Shown: piece after piece, positions 22,801 through 33,000 of the stretch
Layout of the letters: every line of letters starts with the position of its first letter
Numbering within the stretch: the first letter of the stretch is position 1
Origin: Reclinomonas americana ATCC 50394
Lineage: Eukaryota > Jakobida > Jakobea > Jakobida
DNA: 56,674 nt
Reading direction: 5' to 3'
Assembly (NCBI GenBank): GCA_048213135.1
Contig: PS015355.1
Coordinates: forward strand, 1 to 56,674
Made by a program: the position numbers and the translations under genes
The notes under the pieces: model-generated
Databases searched by the model: none
The model's input: only the letters and a program-made list of their open reading frames with translations
Told to the model about the DNA's origin: nothing

Positions 22801-25800
22801 AACACGAATCGACAGCGTCGACTGTCAGGCACACACATACACGAAGCGGCGATGAATTTAGTGAATGATGGGCGGAGGACGAGGAGGAATCACAACGCAC
22901 GGGCTGCGGATACGGCAGGAGACTGCCGGCGGGGCGGAGATCACCATTGGCGCTGATCTGGAAGAGATTGTTGTTGGTGGAGCCCACGCCGGACGCGAGT
23001 GAAAAGGTGATGGCTTGCGTCGGCGTGTTCTGCGACGGAGCAAGAGAGCGCGAATGAGTGGACAAACAGCACCGGCGCACAATAACGATCGACAAACCGG
23101 ATCCGAAGAATGGAACGTCTGCACAATAGTGGAGCTGGGGACACCAGTGACCGGAAGCGGCAGAATGAACTGCGTCGGACTCGGCGGCGCTGGTGCCTCT
23201 GGACCTGCACGACGAGAGGTTGGTTTAGTAACAAGACAACTCGCACACGGTGTTGCGCACGCTGGAGATTCCACGCAACTTTCGGTGAGCGTAAAGACCT
23301 TGGTAAGTGACAGCTGCGGACAGTTGACGTCCTGCGCACGACAAATGGCACACACACACACACGCACGCTCAGTCGCCTCCCAGCCCCTCGAGAACTAAA
23401 CAGAGGTACAGTACCTGAGCCTTGATAGTGACCAGCTGGACACCGTGCGGGACAGTACTACCGAGGACAAGCTGGTTGCCGACAATGGCAAAGTTGGCCG
23501 TCGGATTGATCAGAGTCAGCGTGTTGTTGTTGAACGGCGTCAAATCCGTGTCTGGAAAACATCGTAGCCACAGTTAGAGGCGTCTGGCACACTCACACAC
23601 TGGTCACTGCAGGGCGCACGTACCAATAACGGTAATGGTGGCCACCATGTCGCCAGGAGAACCAAGCGGATCGTAAACTGTGTGACAGTGAAGCGTGGTT
23701 ACGATATGACACAACAAAAGAAACTGAAAGGCTGCAGCGGCGTATGCGTACCGGTGTTCGACAGGCTGATGTCGGACGGCGGGTTATCGATGAACAGCGT
23801 GATGACAGCCTGCGTGCTCAGCGGTGGCGAACCCGAGTCCGTCACTTGCACGCGAATCGACAGCGTCGCCTGCAATGGAACGTCAGCTGACAGTATCTCG
23901 TTTTCATCTCTCTCTCACACACATACTCACCGGCTGCGGTGACGACAGGCCACTGCCAGACGGGAAAAGCTGACCACTGGAGGTGACGTTGAACAGGTTG
24001 TTGTTGGTGGAGCCAGGGCCTATGTCACGAAAAAATGGAGCATGGTGTAAGGCAACAGCGCAGTACCCTGCGACTGACACACAACACACACGCACCGGAG
24101 ACGAGCGACCACGTCAGCGTCTGCTGCGGCGTATTCTGCACTCATGTTTTTTTCGCGCAGCAACGACAGCGCGTTAGTCAACCACAGACGGACAGCAAGG
24201 CGGGTCAAAGGAGACCATGCAAAGACGCAACGGGATCGGTGGCGTTGAAGGTGGCCAGCAGCGTGCCAGCAGAGACACCGCTCAGCGGCAACGCAACAAC
24301 CACAGTCTGCGGCGTGACACCATACGGTCGCACGTTGACTGTAGGGCAGCGTGAGCACAGATGAGCACAACGACACCCAGAACAGAGCACGCGCGAAGCA
24401 CGTGCATACCTTCCGACAGCGTAAACACTTTGTCAAAGGTCAGCATCGGCTCATTGTCGTCCTGTGTGTATCGCGACGACAGTGAGCACGGAGGACGACG
24501 AAAGATCGAGACTGTTTCCAGCGCACGAACCGTGGCACGAATGGTCACCATCTGCACGCCGTGCGGGACAGAGCCGCCAAGCACGAGCTCCGTTCCCACG
24601 ACCGCAAAGTTGGCAGCCGGCGACACCACGCTCAGGGTGTTCATGTTCAGTGGCGGCGGGTCCGTGTCTGGTCAAGCATTGAGTGATCTCACCCACTCAT
24701 ACAATTACATACAGCCAGTCGCACACGTACCAATGGCCGTAAGCTGGCCCACCACACTGCCAGTGCCGCCCATAAAGTTGTAGCCTAGCGAAGAGGAGAA
24801 TAAACACATTNNNNNNNNNNNNNNNNNNNNNNNNNNNNNNNNNNNNNNNNNNNNNNNNNNNNNNNNGGTGAAATATAATAGCAGGTCTGTCACGAAGTGC
24901 ACGCACGTGTGGCGTTGAGAAGGATGTCGCTGACGGGGTTGTCGATCAGCAGGGTGACTGCAGACTCGGTGAAGAGCTGCGGAACACCGCTGTCGGTAAC
25001 TCGAACGCGAATGGTCAGAGTCGGCTGCGTGACGGCAACTGTGAGCAACATGCGCGCACACACAAAGAGAGAGTGGCGCACAGCAGCTGCCTGGAGGACG
25101 CAACTGGCTGCGGGTGAGCGAGGCCAGTGCCCGAGGCAAAGAGACCACCACTGGCTGTCATGATGAATAGGCTGTTGTTGGTGTCGCCAGTGCCTGCGGA
25201 TAGAATTGATTAAGCAACAACAACACAGATTGCAAGTGCGGCAGGCTCGAGAAGGGCGTACCAGTAGCCAGAGTCCACGTGAGCGTCTGCTCCGGCATGT
25301 TCTNNNNNNNNNNNNNNNNNNNNNNNNNNNNNNNNNNNNNNNNNNNNNNNNNNNNNNNNNNNNNNNNNNNNNNNNNNNNNNNNNNNNNNNNNNNNNNNNN
25401 NNNNNNNNNNNNNNNNNNNNNNACACATCGTCGCGATCACGAGCATCAGTGTCTGTCTGTGTGAAGATATTGCTGGGAGGCACAGACGAGCCACCAACTC
25501 ACCACGTCCTCGGCCGTGAACTGCGCAATCTGCACAAAGCTCGGCAGGCCAGTGGCCGGCAGCGGCACAATGACGGTGGTCGGGAAAATGTCGGTCGGCG
25601 CCACATTCGCTGTGGCGGCAGCAAGTGTGAGCATCCCCCAAACGTGGAAGTAAGAAGAAAATCGTGGACGAAACTCTCGGGAATGTCGACAGTGGTCGAA
25701 GTCACGTCGTGGGGTGACTGCACGCGCGTGGCGCTTACGGTTACCTCCAGTGTGCCGACTGCGACGCTCGAGTTGGCAATCATCAACGTCGACCCGTCTT

Positions 25801-26124
25801 GCGGATCGATGGAGACAGCTGCCGGCGGCGACTGCGTGGCAATGGTGAACGTGAACGTGCTACTCGGCGACGCAGGGTCCACGGCGCTGAGGATGCACAG
25901 CGGCGTCCCATTGGGGGCGCCTGGGAGTCACGCGTACGTGTGAGTGTGACTGTCATGCCAGCAAATATAGGAGGGCACGTGAACCAACCAAGATTGTGTG
26001 TCGCCGACACCGGGGTGCATGTGATGTTGACGGCGGCCGAGGCGGCAGTCACCACACATGCGAGGCTGATGATCGCCACAAGAAGTGGCGAGAGGGACGA
26101 CGTGCCGCGACACGACATCCTCAT
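16830..26124 (-). CDS. Giant secreted protein: signal peptide, cadherin-like repeats, tandem EGF modules
   Basis: The ATG at 26124 opens a signal peptide (LLVAIISLACVVTAASA). About 28 exons follow down to 20911: 25920-25745, 25717-25675, 25609-25503, gap, to 25262, 25193-25105, 25024-24907, 24784-24731, 24667-24531, and so on to 21221-21000. They encode cadherin-like units with GSTNNNLF, the IRVRATDNGSPPLSS type and the DNDPPPLN type; classical calcium motifs are incomplete. At 21000 the sequence TQLAPICD splits and continues at 20911 as PATTCSGHGVC, entering an uninterrupted EGF array (paired Cys-rich modules of the type CPTNFYGPNCDIFCDP and CTGGWTGPTCC). It ends CNIPM-stop at 16830. No membrane anchor is seen, so a secreted adhesive or matrix protein is likely. 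Two gaps and the inverted contig 18034-18851 make the EGF count unknown. Confidence 0.75.
17311..18033. other. Assembly gap (N) in EGF array
   Basis: 723 undetermined bases. The strand on which EGF modules read switches across this gap, from minus below it to plus above it. Confidence 0.99.
18034..18851 (+). repeat. EGF-array contig in opposite orientation to its gene
   Basis: This whole gap-bounded contig reads as EGF modules only on the plus strand (CICTGGWTGPTCCIPP, CPPNFYGPNCNIFCDP, CNATTGQCVCNTNFFGTNC). The flanking contigs 16830-17310 and 19478-20911 read as the same modules on the minus strand. Its modules are almost identical to those at 16990-17310. Flipping the contig restores one continuous minus-strand reading frame family. 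It is therefore most simply part of the giant gene placed backwards during scaffolding, with a true inversion as the alternative. Confidence 0.85.
18852..19477. other. Assembly gap (N) in EGF array
   Basis: 626 undetermined bases between the flipped contig and the long EGF exon that starts at 20911. Tandem near-identical 240-bp modules explain why assembly failed here. Confidence 0.99.
19478..20911 (-). repeat. Tandem EGF-encoding DNA repeats in one long exon
   Basis: About 1.43 kb of open frame encodes roughly a dozen EGF modules of about 40 residues. They alternate two flavours, so the DNA period is about 240 bp. In a gene otherwise cut into 40-280 nt exons, a single intronless exon of this size suggests expansion by tandem duplication within the exon. 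Confidence 0.85.
24811..24866. other. Assembly gap (N) in an intron
   Basis: 56 undetermined bases between exons 25024-24907 and 24784-24731 of the cadherin/EGF gene. Phases match across it, so no exon need be missing. Confidence 0.95.
25304..25422. other. Assembly gap (N) covering part of a cadherin-repeat exon
   Basis: 119 undetermined bases. By comparison with the downstream repeat copies, the missing piece should be an acceptor and the first bases of a 40-nt exon ending at 25262. Confidence 0.9.
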
Positions 26125-26742
26125 TGTGAGTGTGGGAACAAAAAGATCAAAACAGGGGGTGTGTCAAAAAAGAAGAAAACAGTGATGCGTGAGTATGTGT
26201 GAGTGTCGGTGGGTGTGACGGAGTAGTGTCGTGGCGACCTCTCCGACAGGGAACAAAAAACAAGCAATGGTAAGGAATCGACACACCATGTGGCTGACCT
26301 TATGCGGCACGTGGGCGCGTGGCGGTGCATCCGGCCACATGCGCAGACGTGGCACATACGCGGAAGAAACGGAGAATGTGAAACGCCGACTTGAATATGC
26401 GCCGCAACCTCCGCGCCGAGCATCCCGGCAGATTTGGTGATGTTGGGTGCGACGAAGAGCGAGGCAGAGAGGCGGAGAGAGAGATAGATAGGCGAGATCG
26501 AGCAGACAGCAAGTTGCCGTGACACGGAAGAATGCAGAGTGATTTCAGCACCGCCGGCACCAGTACCGGCGGAATGTGCTGCGAACGGGAGAGCTCAACT
26601 TCTTTCTTTTCTCCGCGACTTGAACAGAACCCCCGGAAGAACTCAACAACAGGCAAGCGAGAGAATACGCACGCGCACACACACATGACAAGAAGAAACA
26701 ACAGCCCCACTTGTGAACGCACACATTAACGTTCTGCATTGT
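26125..26742. other. Intergenic region upstream of the cadherin/EGF gene
   Basis: About 620 bp between the membrane-protein stop codon and the signal-peptide ATG of the giant gene, both on the minus strand. It should hold a 3' UTR and a promoter. Short ORFs match nothing, and no RNA gene was recognised. Confidence 0.55.
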
Positions 26743-28403
26743 CTACACGGCAGAGCTCAGAGGTGCATACGCAGCCTCACTGCCGACCTTAAAGTACTCT
26801 CTTCTAAACTCTCCCACCGAGCTATAACTGCGCGTCCACTGCACGACAATAAATATGGCAGCAAATACCGCAACGACGAGCGGAGCGAAAATGCCAAAGA
26901 CTGCCATGCCGCTGACGGGGGTGACGCTGGTCCAATCGACGGCCGCCGCCGTGGCCGTCGAGAGAATTAGCGGCAGGGCGAACACGAAGAAAATGGTGCT
27001 CTGGATGCGGGGCGAAGGGAGCAACGACGGCGTGATTTCAACATCGCTGGGGTGTCGCGGAAGACGTCAGTGTGTGTGCAAGAGAGTGCTGGGGAAAAAT
27101 AGGCGCCACACAACGCACCTCAGCATGGCTTGCGACGGCGACGACACGAGCGATGACGACGAGTTGCTCGAACCCACCAATTCCAGCCATCGCAACACAG
27201 GCACCACCGGCACATGCAACGTCAGCAGCAGCGCCCACGCCCACAGCGCCAGCAACACAAACCCCCACGGCACCGAGTGCAGCTGGTTGGCCAACTTGAG
27301 CACACCGACGTAGGCCCACACGCAAAACAGCGCAGTGCCCGTGGTGGGGAAGGGGGCGAACGAGCCACCCAGCAGCGGTGGACAGTGTCCATTGCGCAGG
27401 AAGCGGGCATGCGCCACGGCCAAGTTGGTGACCGGCATCACCAACATGAAGCCGTACATGGGCCCAAAGTTGAGATACATGACCAACAGTGGCAAGAAGC
27501 CGTACAGTGAGTACACGCCGAGATCGCTCCACTGCGCGCGATGCCCTGAGGCGGTGGAGGAGGAGGAGGACATGGGCACCAGGTCATCGGTGGCGCCGCC
27601 ACTCGACACCAGCGGCATCTCAAAGCCCTCGCTGGAGGCCGACGACGGCAAGCTGCCGCCAGTCTCCTGTCGTTCGCCGTGGATCTGCGGGGGAGGGAGG
27701 AGGGAGAAGGGAGGGTGAGGAGAGGAGAGGGAGAAGGGAGGAGAGGGAGAAGGGAGGGTGAGGAGAGGAGAGAGAGAAGGGAAGGAGAGAGGCAGAGAGA
27801 GGAAGTGTGAAGAGAGAGCAAGGGCAAGAGACTGATCAGAGTTGTGCCTTGTGAGAGGAGAAGGGAGGGAGAAGAGAGGGAGAAAGAGAGAAGAAGAAGA
27901 AGAAGAAGAGGAAGAATGGTGGATGCTGAGTTAGAGAATGCGATGACCTGAGCGGTGCTTGCGAGAGAGTTGACTGAATACATGCAGACTATGACTGCGT
28001 GGATATAAGTATGAGGGAGAAAACAGGTGCGAGAGAGCAAGAGAGAAGAAGATGAAGACGATTGGAGAGAGGGTTTGAGAGGCAAAGTAAGAGAGGCAGA
28101 TCAGAGCTGTGCTTTGTGAGAGAGCGAGGGAGGCAAAGAAGCAAATGAGCTGAGCGCTGTGCCTTGTGAGACAGCGTGAGCGACTGCTTGCAAGACTGAA
28201 AATGCAATCATTCTCCTCTCTCTCTCTCTATCCCTCCCTGTGCTCACCTGAATCACAATGACCAAGAGATACACAAAAACAGGCGCGAGAAACACCGTCC
28301 ACTCGGGCGACGAGTACGCATAGGTCAGCTTGAAGGAGGCCAGCAGCAGTTGCACTCCCAAAAAGCCCAGTGCCACCAGCACACCTCCGCGAACGTCTCT
28401 CAT
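26743..28403 (-). CDS. Multipass membrane protein, possibly TMEM185-like
   Basis: Three exons (28403-28248, 27684-27119, 27046-26743) give 341 residues. Roughly eight hydrophobic segments are visible: two at the N-terminus (GGVLVALGFLGVQLLLASF and WTVFLAPVFVYLLVIVIQ), four in exon 2 (for example GFLPLLVMYLNFGPMYGFML and FVLLALWAWALLLTLHV), and two near the C-terminus (IFFVFALPLILSTA and MAVFGIFAPLVVAVFAAIFIV). A Ser-rich hydrophilic loop separates the first two from the rest. The recurring Trp-x-x-Val-Phe...Pro pattern recalls TMEM185/TMEM60 proteins, but the match is weak and I would not assign function. Introns are conventional. The first intron (27685-28247) is a GA-rich repeat. Confidence 0.65.
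27690..28230. repeat. GA-rich imperfect repeat in an intron
   Basis: Degenerate GGGAGGGTGAGGAGAGGAGA-type units from 27695 to 27800, then GAAGAAGAAGAAG near 27893. A duplicated phrase GAGCTGTGCTTTGTGAGAGAG recurs in variant form at about 27835, 28105 and 28155. No coding signal. Confidence 0.7.
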
Positions 28404-28653
28404 GATGCACACACGCACACACGCGCACTCACTGAGCAAAACTCGCGTTATACCTCGCCTGAAGAAGAGAGAGAGTAAGTAACACGTGTGACATGCGCGC
28501 CCGTGCGACACACACACACGCCTTCCACTGAGTGTTCGCTGCTTGTCGATCTCACTCACAGGCGAGCGCGTTGTTGTGTGAGAGGCGATCGCGTGCAAAC
28601 CCAATCACAAAGCGATGACACAGGACAAGACAACTGCTCTCTTTACTTTGAAG
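28404..28653. other. Intergenic spacer, BRCT gene to membrane-protein gene
   Basis: About 250 bp between two genes on the same strand. Nothing beyond short, non-homologous ORFs is recognised. Confidence 0.5.
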
Positions 28654-30054
28654 TCAACGAAGCACAATGTCGACCGTGGCGAAGGCGGTCTCATCGCACA
28701 GCGACCATGATTGCAAGCAGCCTACGCGTGAGAAAAAGCGATGAGAAAAAGCGTGCTGAGAGAGTGCATAACGCGATCGCTTCACGCAACGAACGATCCA
28801 GTCCTTGGAGACGATCCGAGGCGATCGCCACTCAATGGCGCATCGATGCTTTTCGCCGTGTGGACGTGCGCAGATGAGGTGCGTGTTTTCGGCACGCGAT
28901 AGGCACCCGGTGTATCGAGCTGCATGGCGATGGGAGTGAGCGATACGAGGGAACAAAGGAAGCAAGATGCATGTACCGCCTGCGATCCGGATCATGGCCT
29001 TGACCTCGGCACGCTCGGTGCCTGTGAAGCCCGTCACGGCCACCACCAACTCGCCAAAGCCCGGGATCCCACTGCGCTCAACATGAGGAGCAGCGGCGAG
29101 AATTGTTACAATGCCAATGAGCAGACGCAACTTGGCCGCTGGTGCAGGCGCATACAAGAACGGCTTCGCATCGGGGGCCAGCAGCTCCTGCCGCGCCGCA
29201 CACGCCTCGATCCAGTGCGGCGTGACACACGGAAGACCCAGCAGCACCGCCCGTCTTATCAACACTGCGTTATCGTCGACGGCCAACGCCACCACATGCG
29301 TCACGCCCTCCAGCTCATCCTCGTCGTCGTCCTCCCCCTCCAGCGCATAGTCATCCTCCTTGCGCGTGCACTCACCAGCCGCGGCCACCAGATGCACGGC
29401 CGCGCCCAACCGCAAGCACAAGCTCCTTGCGCGCGCCACCAGCGACTGCCGATACTGCACTGCACTGGCGGCCTCCACTGCCACCTCATCACACCCGACC
29501 AGCACGCCTCCTCCTGCAACGCCCACCGGAAGCACCACACACATGCAAAAGCCGCGGAACACAGGCACCAGTGGAGCCTCCAATGGCGATGCAGTGGTGG
29601 TCACACGCGCAGAGGGTGCGTGTCGCTGCGAGGCCGCGCTCAGACGCAACAACTGTTCCATCACAAGTCGTCGTCGCACGCGCGCGCTCTCATACGCGTC
29701 CATGTCACCGCCACGTGCTCGTCTGCGAGATTCTTCATCAGTGTCGCGGTCGTCTCCTCTATTGCTGCTGTTGTTGTGACGTGTTGTTGCTGGTGTGGAG
29801 GAGGAGGAAGGAGAGGAGTGGGAGGAGGAGGGTGCGTGAGGGGAGGGCGAGTTGGGCAGAGAGGAGGCGGTGGAGTGGTGAGCGGTTGACACATCGCAGT
29901 CGCCGTTGCTCTGAGAATGTGAGTGAGCGAGACACGCACAGAGACGTACACACACACACGTGCGCGAGTGCACACACACACCGACATCGCGCGCGAGGAT
30001 TCGGATTTGCGCTGCGGAGAAACTGGCAACGTCGACGTCGATTTCCCTTTTCAT
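28654..30054 (-). CDS. Tandem BRCT-domain protein (may be the C-terminal part of the kinesin gene)
   Basis: Exons 30054-29986, 29910-28977, 28919-28791 and 28721-28654 give 399 residues. After a Ser/Pro/His-rich disordered region there are two BRCT-like domains. The first ends GVTHVVALAVDDNAVLIRRA and GLPCVTPHWIEAC, with the conserved Trp-x-x-x-Cys. The second has LVVAVTGFTGTERAEVKAMI, THLICARPHGEK and RIVSKDWIVRC, again Trp-x-x-x-Cys. BRCT domains bind phosphopeptides, mainly in DNA-damage and cell-cycle proteins. The last junction uses a GTTGCGT donor after GATCGTTC, giving DWIVRCLQSW; reading through without splicing also stays open, so the terminal 22 residues are uncertain. Only 15 bp separate the ATG from the kinesin stop codon on the same strand, and a 70-bp intron could join them (see findings). 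Confidence 0.72.
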   Translation of the reverse strand: MKREIDVDVASFSAAQIRILARDVGVCVHSRTCVCVRLCACLAHSHSQSNGDCDVSTAHHSTASSLPNSPSPHAPSSSHSSPSSSSTPATTRHNNSSNRGDDRDTDEESRRRARGGDMDAYESARVRRRLVMEQLLRLSAASQRHAPSARVTTTASPLEAPLVPVFRGFCMCVVLPVGVAGGGVLVGCDEVAVEAASAVQYRQSLVARARSLCLRLGAAVHLVAAAGECTRKEDDYALEGEDDDEDELEGVTHVVALAVDDNAVLIRRAVLLGLPCVTPHWIEACAARQELLAPDAKPFLYAPAPAAKLRLLIGIVTILAAAPHVERSGIPGFGELVVAVTGFTGTERAEVKAMIRIAGGTCILLPLFPRIAHSHRHAARYTGCLSRAENTHLICARPHGEKHRCAIEWRSPRIVSKDWIVRCVKRSRYALSQHAFSHRFFSRVGCLQSWSLCDETAFATVDIVLR

Positions 30055-30069
30055 TTGTGTGCTTGTTTA

Positions 30070-33000
30070 TTATCTGCGCACTTGTGGGAATTGCAACGAG
30101 GGTGGTGATAGAGCGAGGACGGGAGTGTGCATGCGTTCTTGGCGTTTGCGTTCCCGGAAGGCTTCGACCAGATCGCGAAGCCATGGTCGAGGTGGCGTGG
30201 CGGCGTGTTGTGAGCTGGAGTCGCTGCTGTGGTGCGTGTGGAGAGAGTGAGTGAGTAACGGAGCCGGTTATCATGTGACGAGCAAGGCAGGGTGGAGACC
30301 TGGATGCACGTCGAGCAGTGATGCTGGCGGCGGTTTCGGCGACGGCCGCTCCCAGGGAGACGGCCACTTGCCGGTGCTTGGTGCGCAGTGCCAAGCTGCG
30401 TGGAGTGGGTGCGGTGGGGTCGCTGAGTGCGTCGTCATCGCCGCTGCCGTCGGCGTCGTCGTCGCTGAGCGGGTCCACATCGTCGGTGTCGAGGGTGAGC
30501 GACACCTGGTTGAAACGCGAACTGCGTGTGCTGCTGAAACTGCTCGAGTTGCTGTGGGAAGCAGCTCGTGCGCTGTCGGTGTCGGAGGCCACGGCGGAGA
30601 CAGCAAGTGGCGCCGGGGAGTTGCTGGCGGCGCCAGTGGGTGACTCTTGTGGGGAGGTGTCGTCGGGATCGGAAAAATGACGAGCTGACGACGATCGTCG
30701 TCGTCCTCCCCGCAGCGGGCTGATGACGCGTGCGCCCTTGATCTTGCGCAACTCGGCTGCGACCGCGCACACACATCAGTACGAGGATTGATGCGCAGGG
30801 GTCGGCGAAACCAACTAACCGTTGGTGTGAATCAGTTTGTTCTCCAAAAACACCACACGCTCCGACAGCTCGTCGTTCTGCGTGCGCGCCTCGTCGAGCG
30901 CCTCGCTCGCCTGCTCGTTGACCTTGCGCATCTCGACCTCCAGTGCCGTGATGCGTTGTGCCCGGATTTCTACCTTGCGGTCGGCCAGCTGTGCATGCGA
31001 GTGAGGTCGAGTGTGCGACGACGAAGACGCAGCTGTTGAACGCAACGCAGAGCTCCAGCTGCAAGGTTCGCGTCTCGCTCGCCAGTGACTCATTCTGCAT
31101 ACAGAGTGTTTCGACGCGGGAGCGCAAGTAGTTGATCTCCCGCAGCAGCATGCGCTGATTGCCCACTTGTGACTCGAGTGTCCGAATGCTGCGCGCGACG
31201 GTCAGCTGATAAACATGACAGAGCTGTCATTAGAAAAGAAAGGACGCAACGACACGAGCATTTCACGCTCACGGTTGGTGAGCTCGCCGGGCGCCACTTG
31301 CAGCTGGAAGGGCACAAACGCAGTCGGCGGAGGTGACGTTGGCGCACCAGCAGAGGCGCCAGCGGCAGCACTGCCGGCGCTGGTCGGCGTCAACTGCGGC
31401 ATCAGCAGCAGCTCGTCGGCCTTGACCTCGGCCACATGCAATTTCTCGCGCAGTTCGGCGACCTGGCCGCGCGACACGGCCAGCTCTTGCCTCAAGTCCT
31501 CGCGCTCCTCCGACAGCACCTGAATGGTGGCGAGGTGCTCCGAGTCCGCATACGCGAGTTGTTCCTTTTCCAGTCGCAACTCGGTGCATGCCTGCAATAA
31601 TGGGTGAGCGCTCTTGACGCACATATTGACAGCACGGTGGCGAGAACGAAAACCTTTTGCCATCGAGCGCGATCCTCCTGCACCGCCACCAGCTCGCTCC
31701 CTCTCAACGCCCAGTCGTCGATTTCCTCCCGCAGCTTTTCGTTGTCGGCCTCGTGCTGGGAGATCTGCAGCTGCAGCTGACTGATCTCGTCTGCACGCCG
31801 CACACCAATGCATGGATGAGCCACACACGCACACAATCGAGTCGCCATCGACCCGAGCACCACAAAACCTTTGAGCGCCGAGACCTCCTCCGCCACCGCA
31901 TGCAGTGGTGACGAGCCACCACCCAGTGCCCGTTTCAACTGCTCGATCTCCTCCTGAGCGGCCTTGAGCATGCGCTGCAGCTGTGCCGACGTCAACTCTT
32001 CGTTGATAACCGGCCGGTTCTTGATCATCTTGGCACTGCATCGCACGCCACGGTGAGAGAAAGAAAGAAAGAGAGAGAGAGGGTGCCAGCGTGAGAATAC
32101 GTGACGCACCGCTTGCCAAACTCCAGCGTGTTGACCGTCTCTCGATCGTTCCAGCTCGACGAGGAGCAGTTGATGATCAGAGAGGTTTCGGAGTTGCCGC
32201 CAAGCGAGTCTTTAAGCAGCAACGTGAGCTTGGAGTTGCGGTAGGATACGTGTTGTGGGGCCTGTGCGCGTGCGCAGAGTGAGATGAAAGGAAGTGAGCC
32301 ACGACGACGATTGCGACGGCGACGCAACATCGGAATCCCGCCGCCGTGAGGTCAGCTCGTGAATCACTTGGCCGAGCTGCGAGAGCGACTGGTTGATCTT
32401 CTTGGCCTCGTCGAGTCGCTGCCCCTCCGCACCGGTCTTGTCGATGCGCTCCGAGCCGGCCAGGTCGACGAGGTGCAACTTGGAGAAGCGATTCCACGTC
32501 TTGGTCTCGAAATCGCCGGTGCGCAGGTGCAGAATGAAAATGGCATGACTGCGTGACGAGTGCTCGTTCATCTCTGCAAAGCATGTGAGAAACATAGAAG
32601 AAATGGAGGAAAGGAAAGGAGCAGGGTGTGACAACGCAACTCGTTGACGCCACGGCACGATTCATGGAGCCGTCGCGCAGAATGCGAAACACATCGTCCG
32701 GCGTCTGCACCGCCTGCCGTGTGACACCCTCCACCACCATGCCGTGCACCGGGTCCTCGCGAATGCTCAAGTGGTTGCGCCGTGTGGAGAGCAGATCGTA
32801 CACGCGCTCCACATAAATCTCAATGTACGACACCTCCAGCCACAGCCACACGTCGGCCGACATTTGCCCGATTTGCTGAAACAGGGCCTCGCACATGCGC
32901 GGAATGAGACCGCGATGCGGTGACGGCTCGCCGGCGGACTTGGTGACGTCGCCCGGACCCATCATGGTGTGCGTCTTACCGGAGCCAGTTTGTCCGTATG

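Noticed and set aside
28654-28790. Unspliced 3' end of the BRCT gene (WIVRCVKRSRYALSQ...)
   Set aside because: An open frame exists, but the GTTGCGT donor at 28790 with the acceptor at 28722 fits the splice class seen across the window and preserves the WxxxC motif. Kept only as an alternative.
4331-28810. Repeated GCGATCGC octamers in non-coding stretches
   Set aside because: A handful of occurrences in CG-rich DNA is not clearly above chance. The octamer is known as a cyanobacterial motif (HIP1), but everything else here is eukaryotic.
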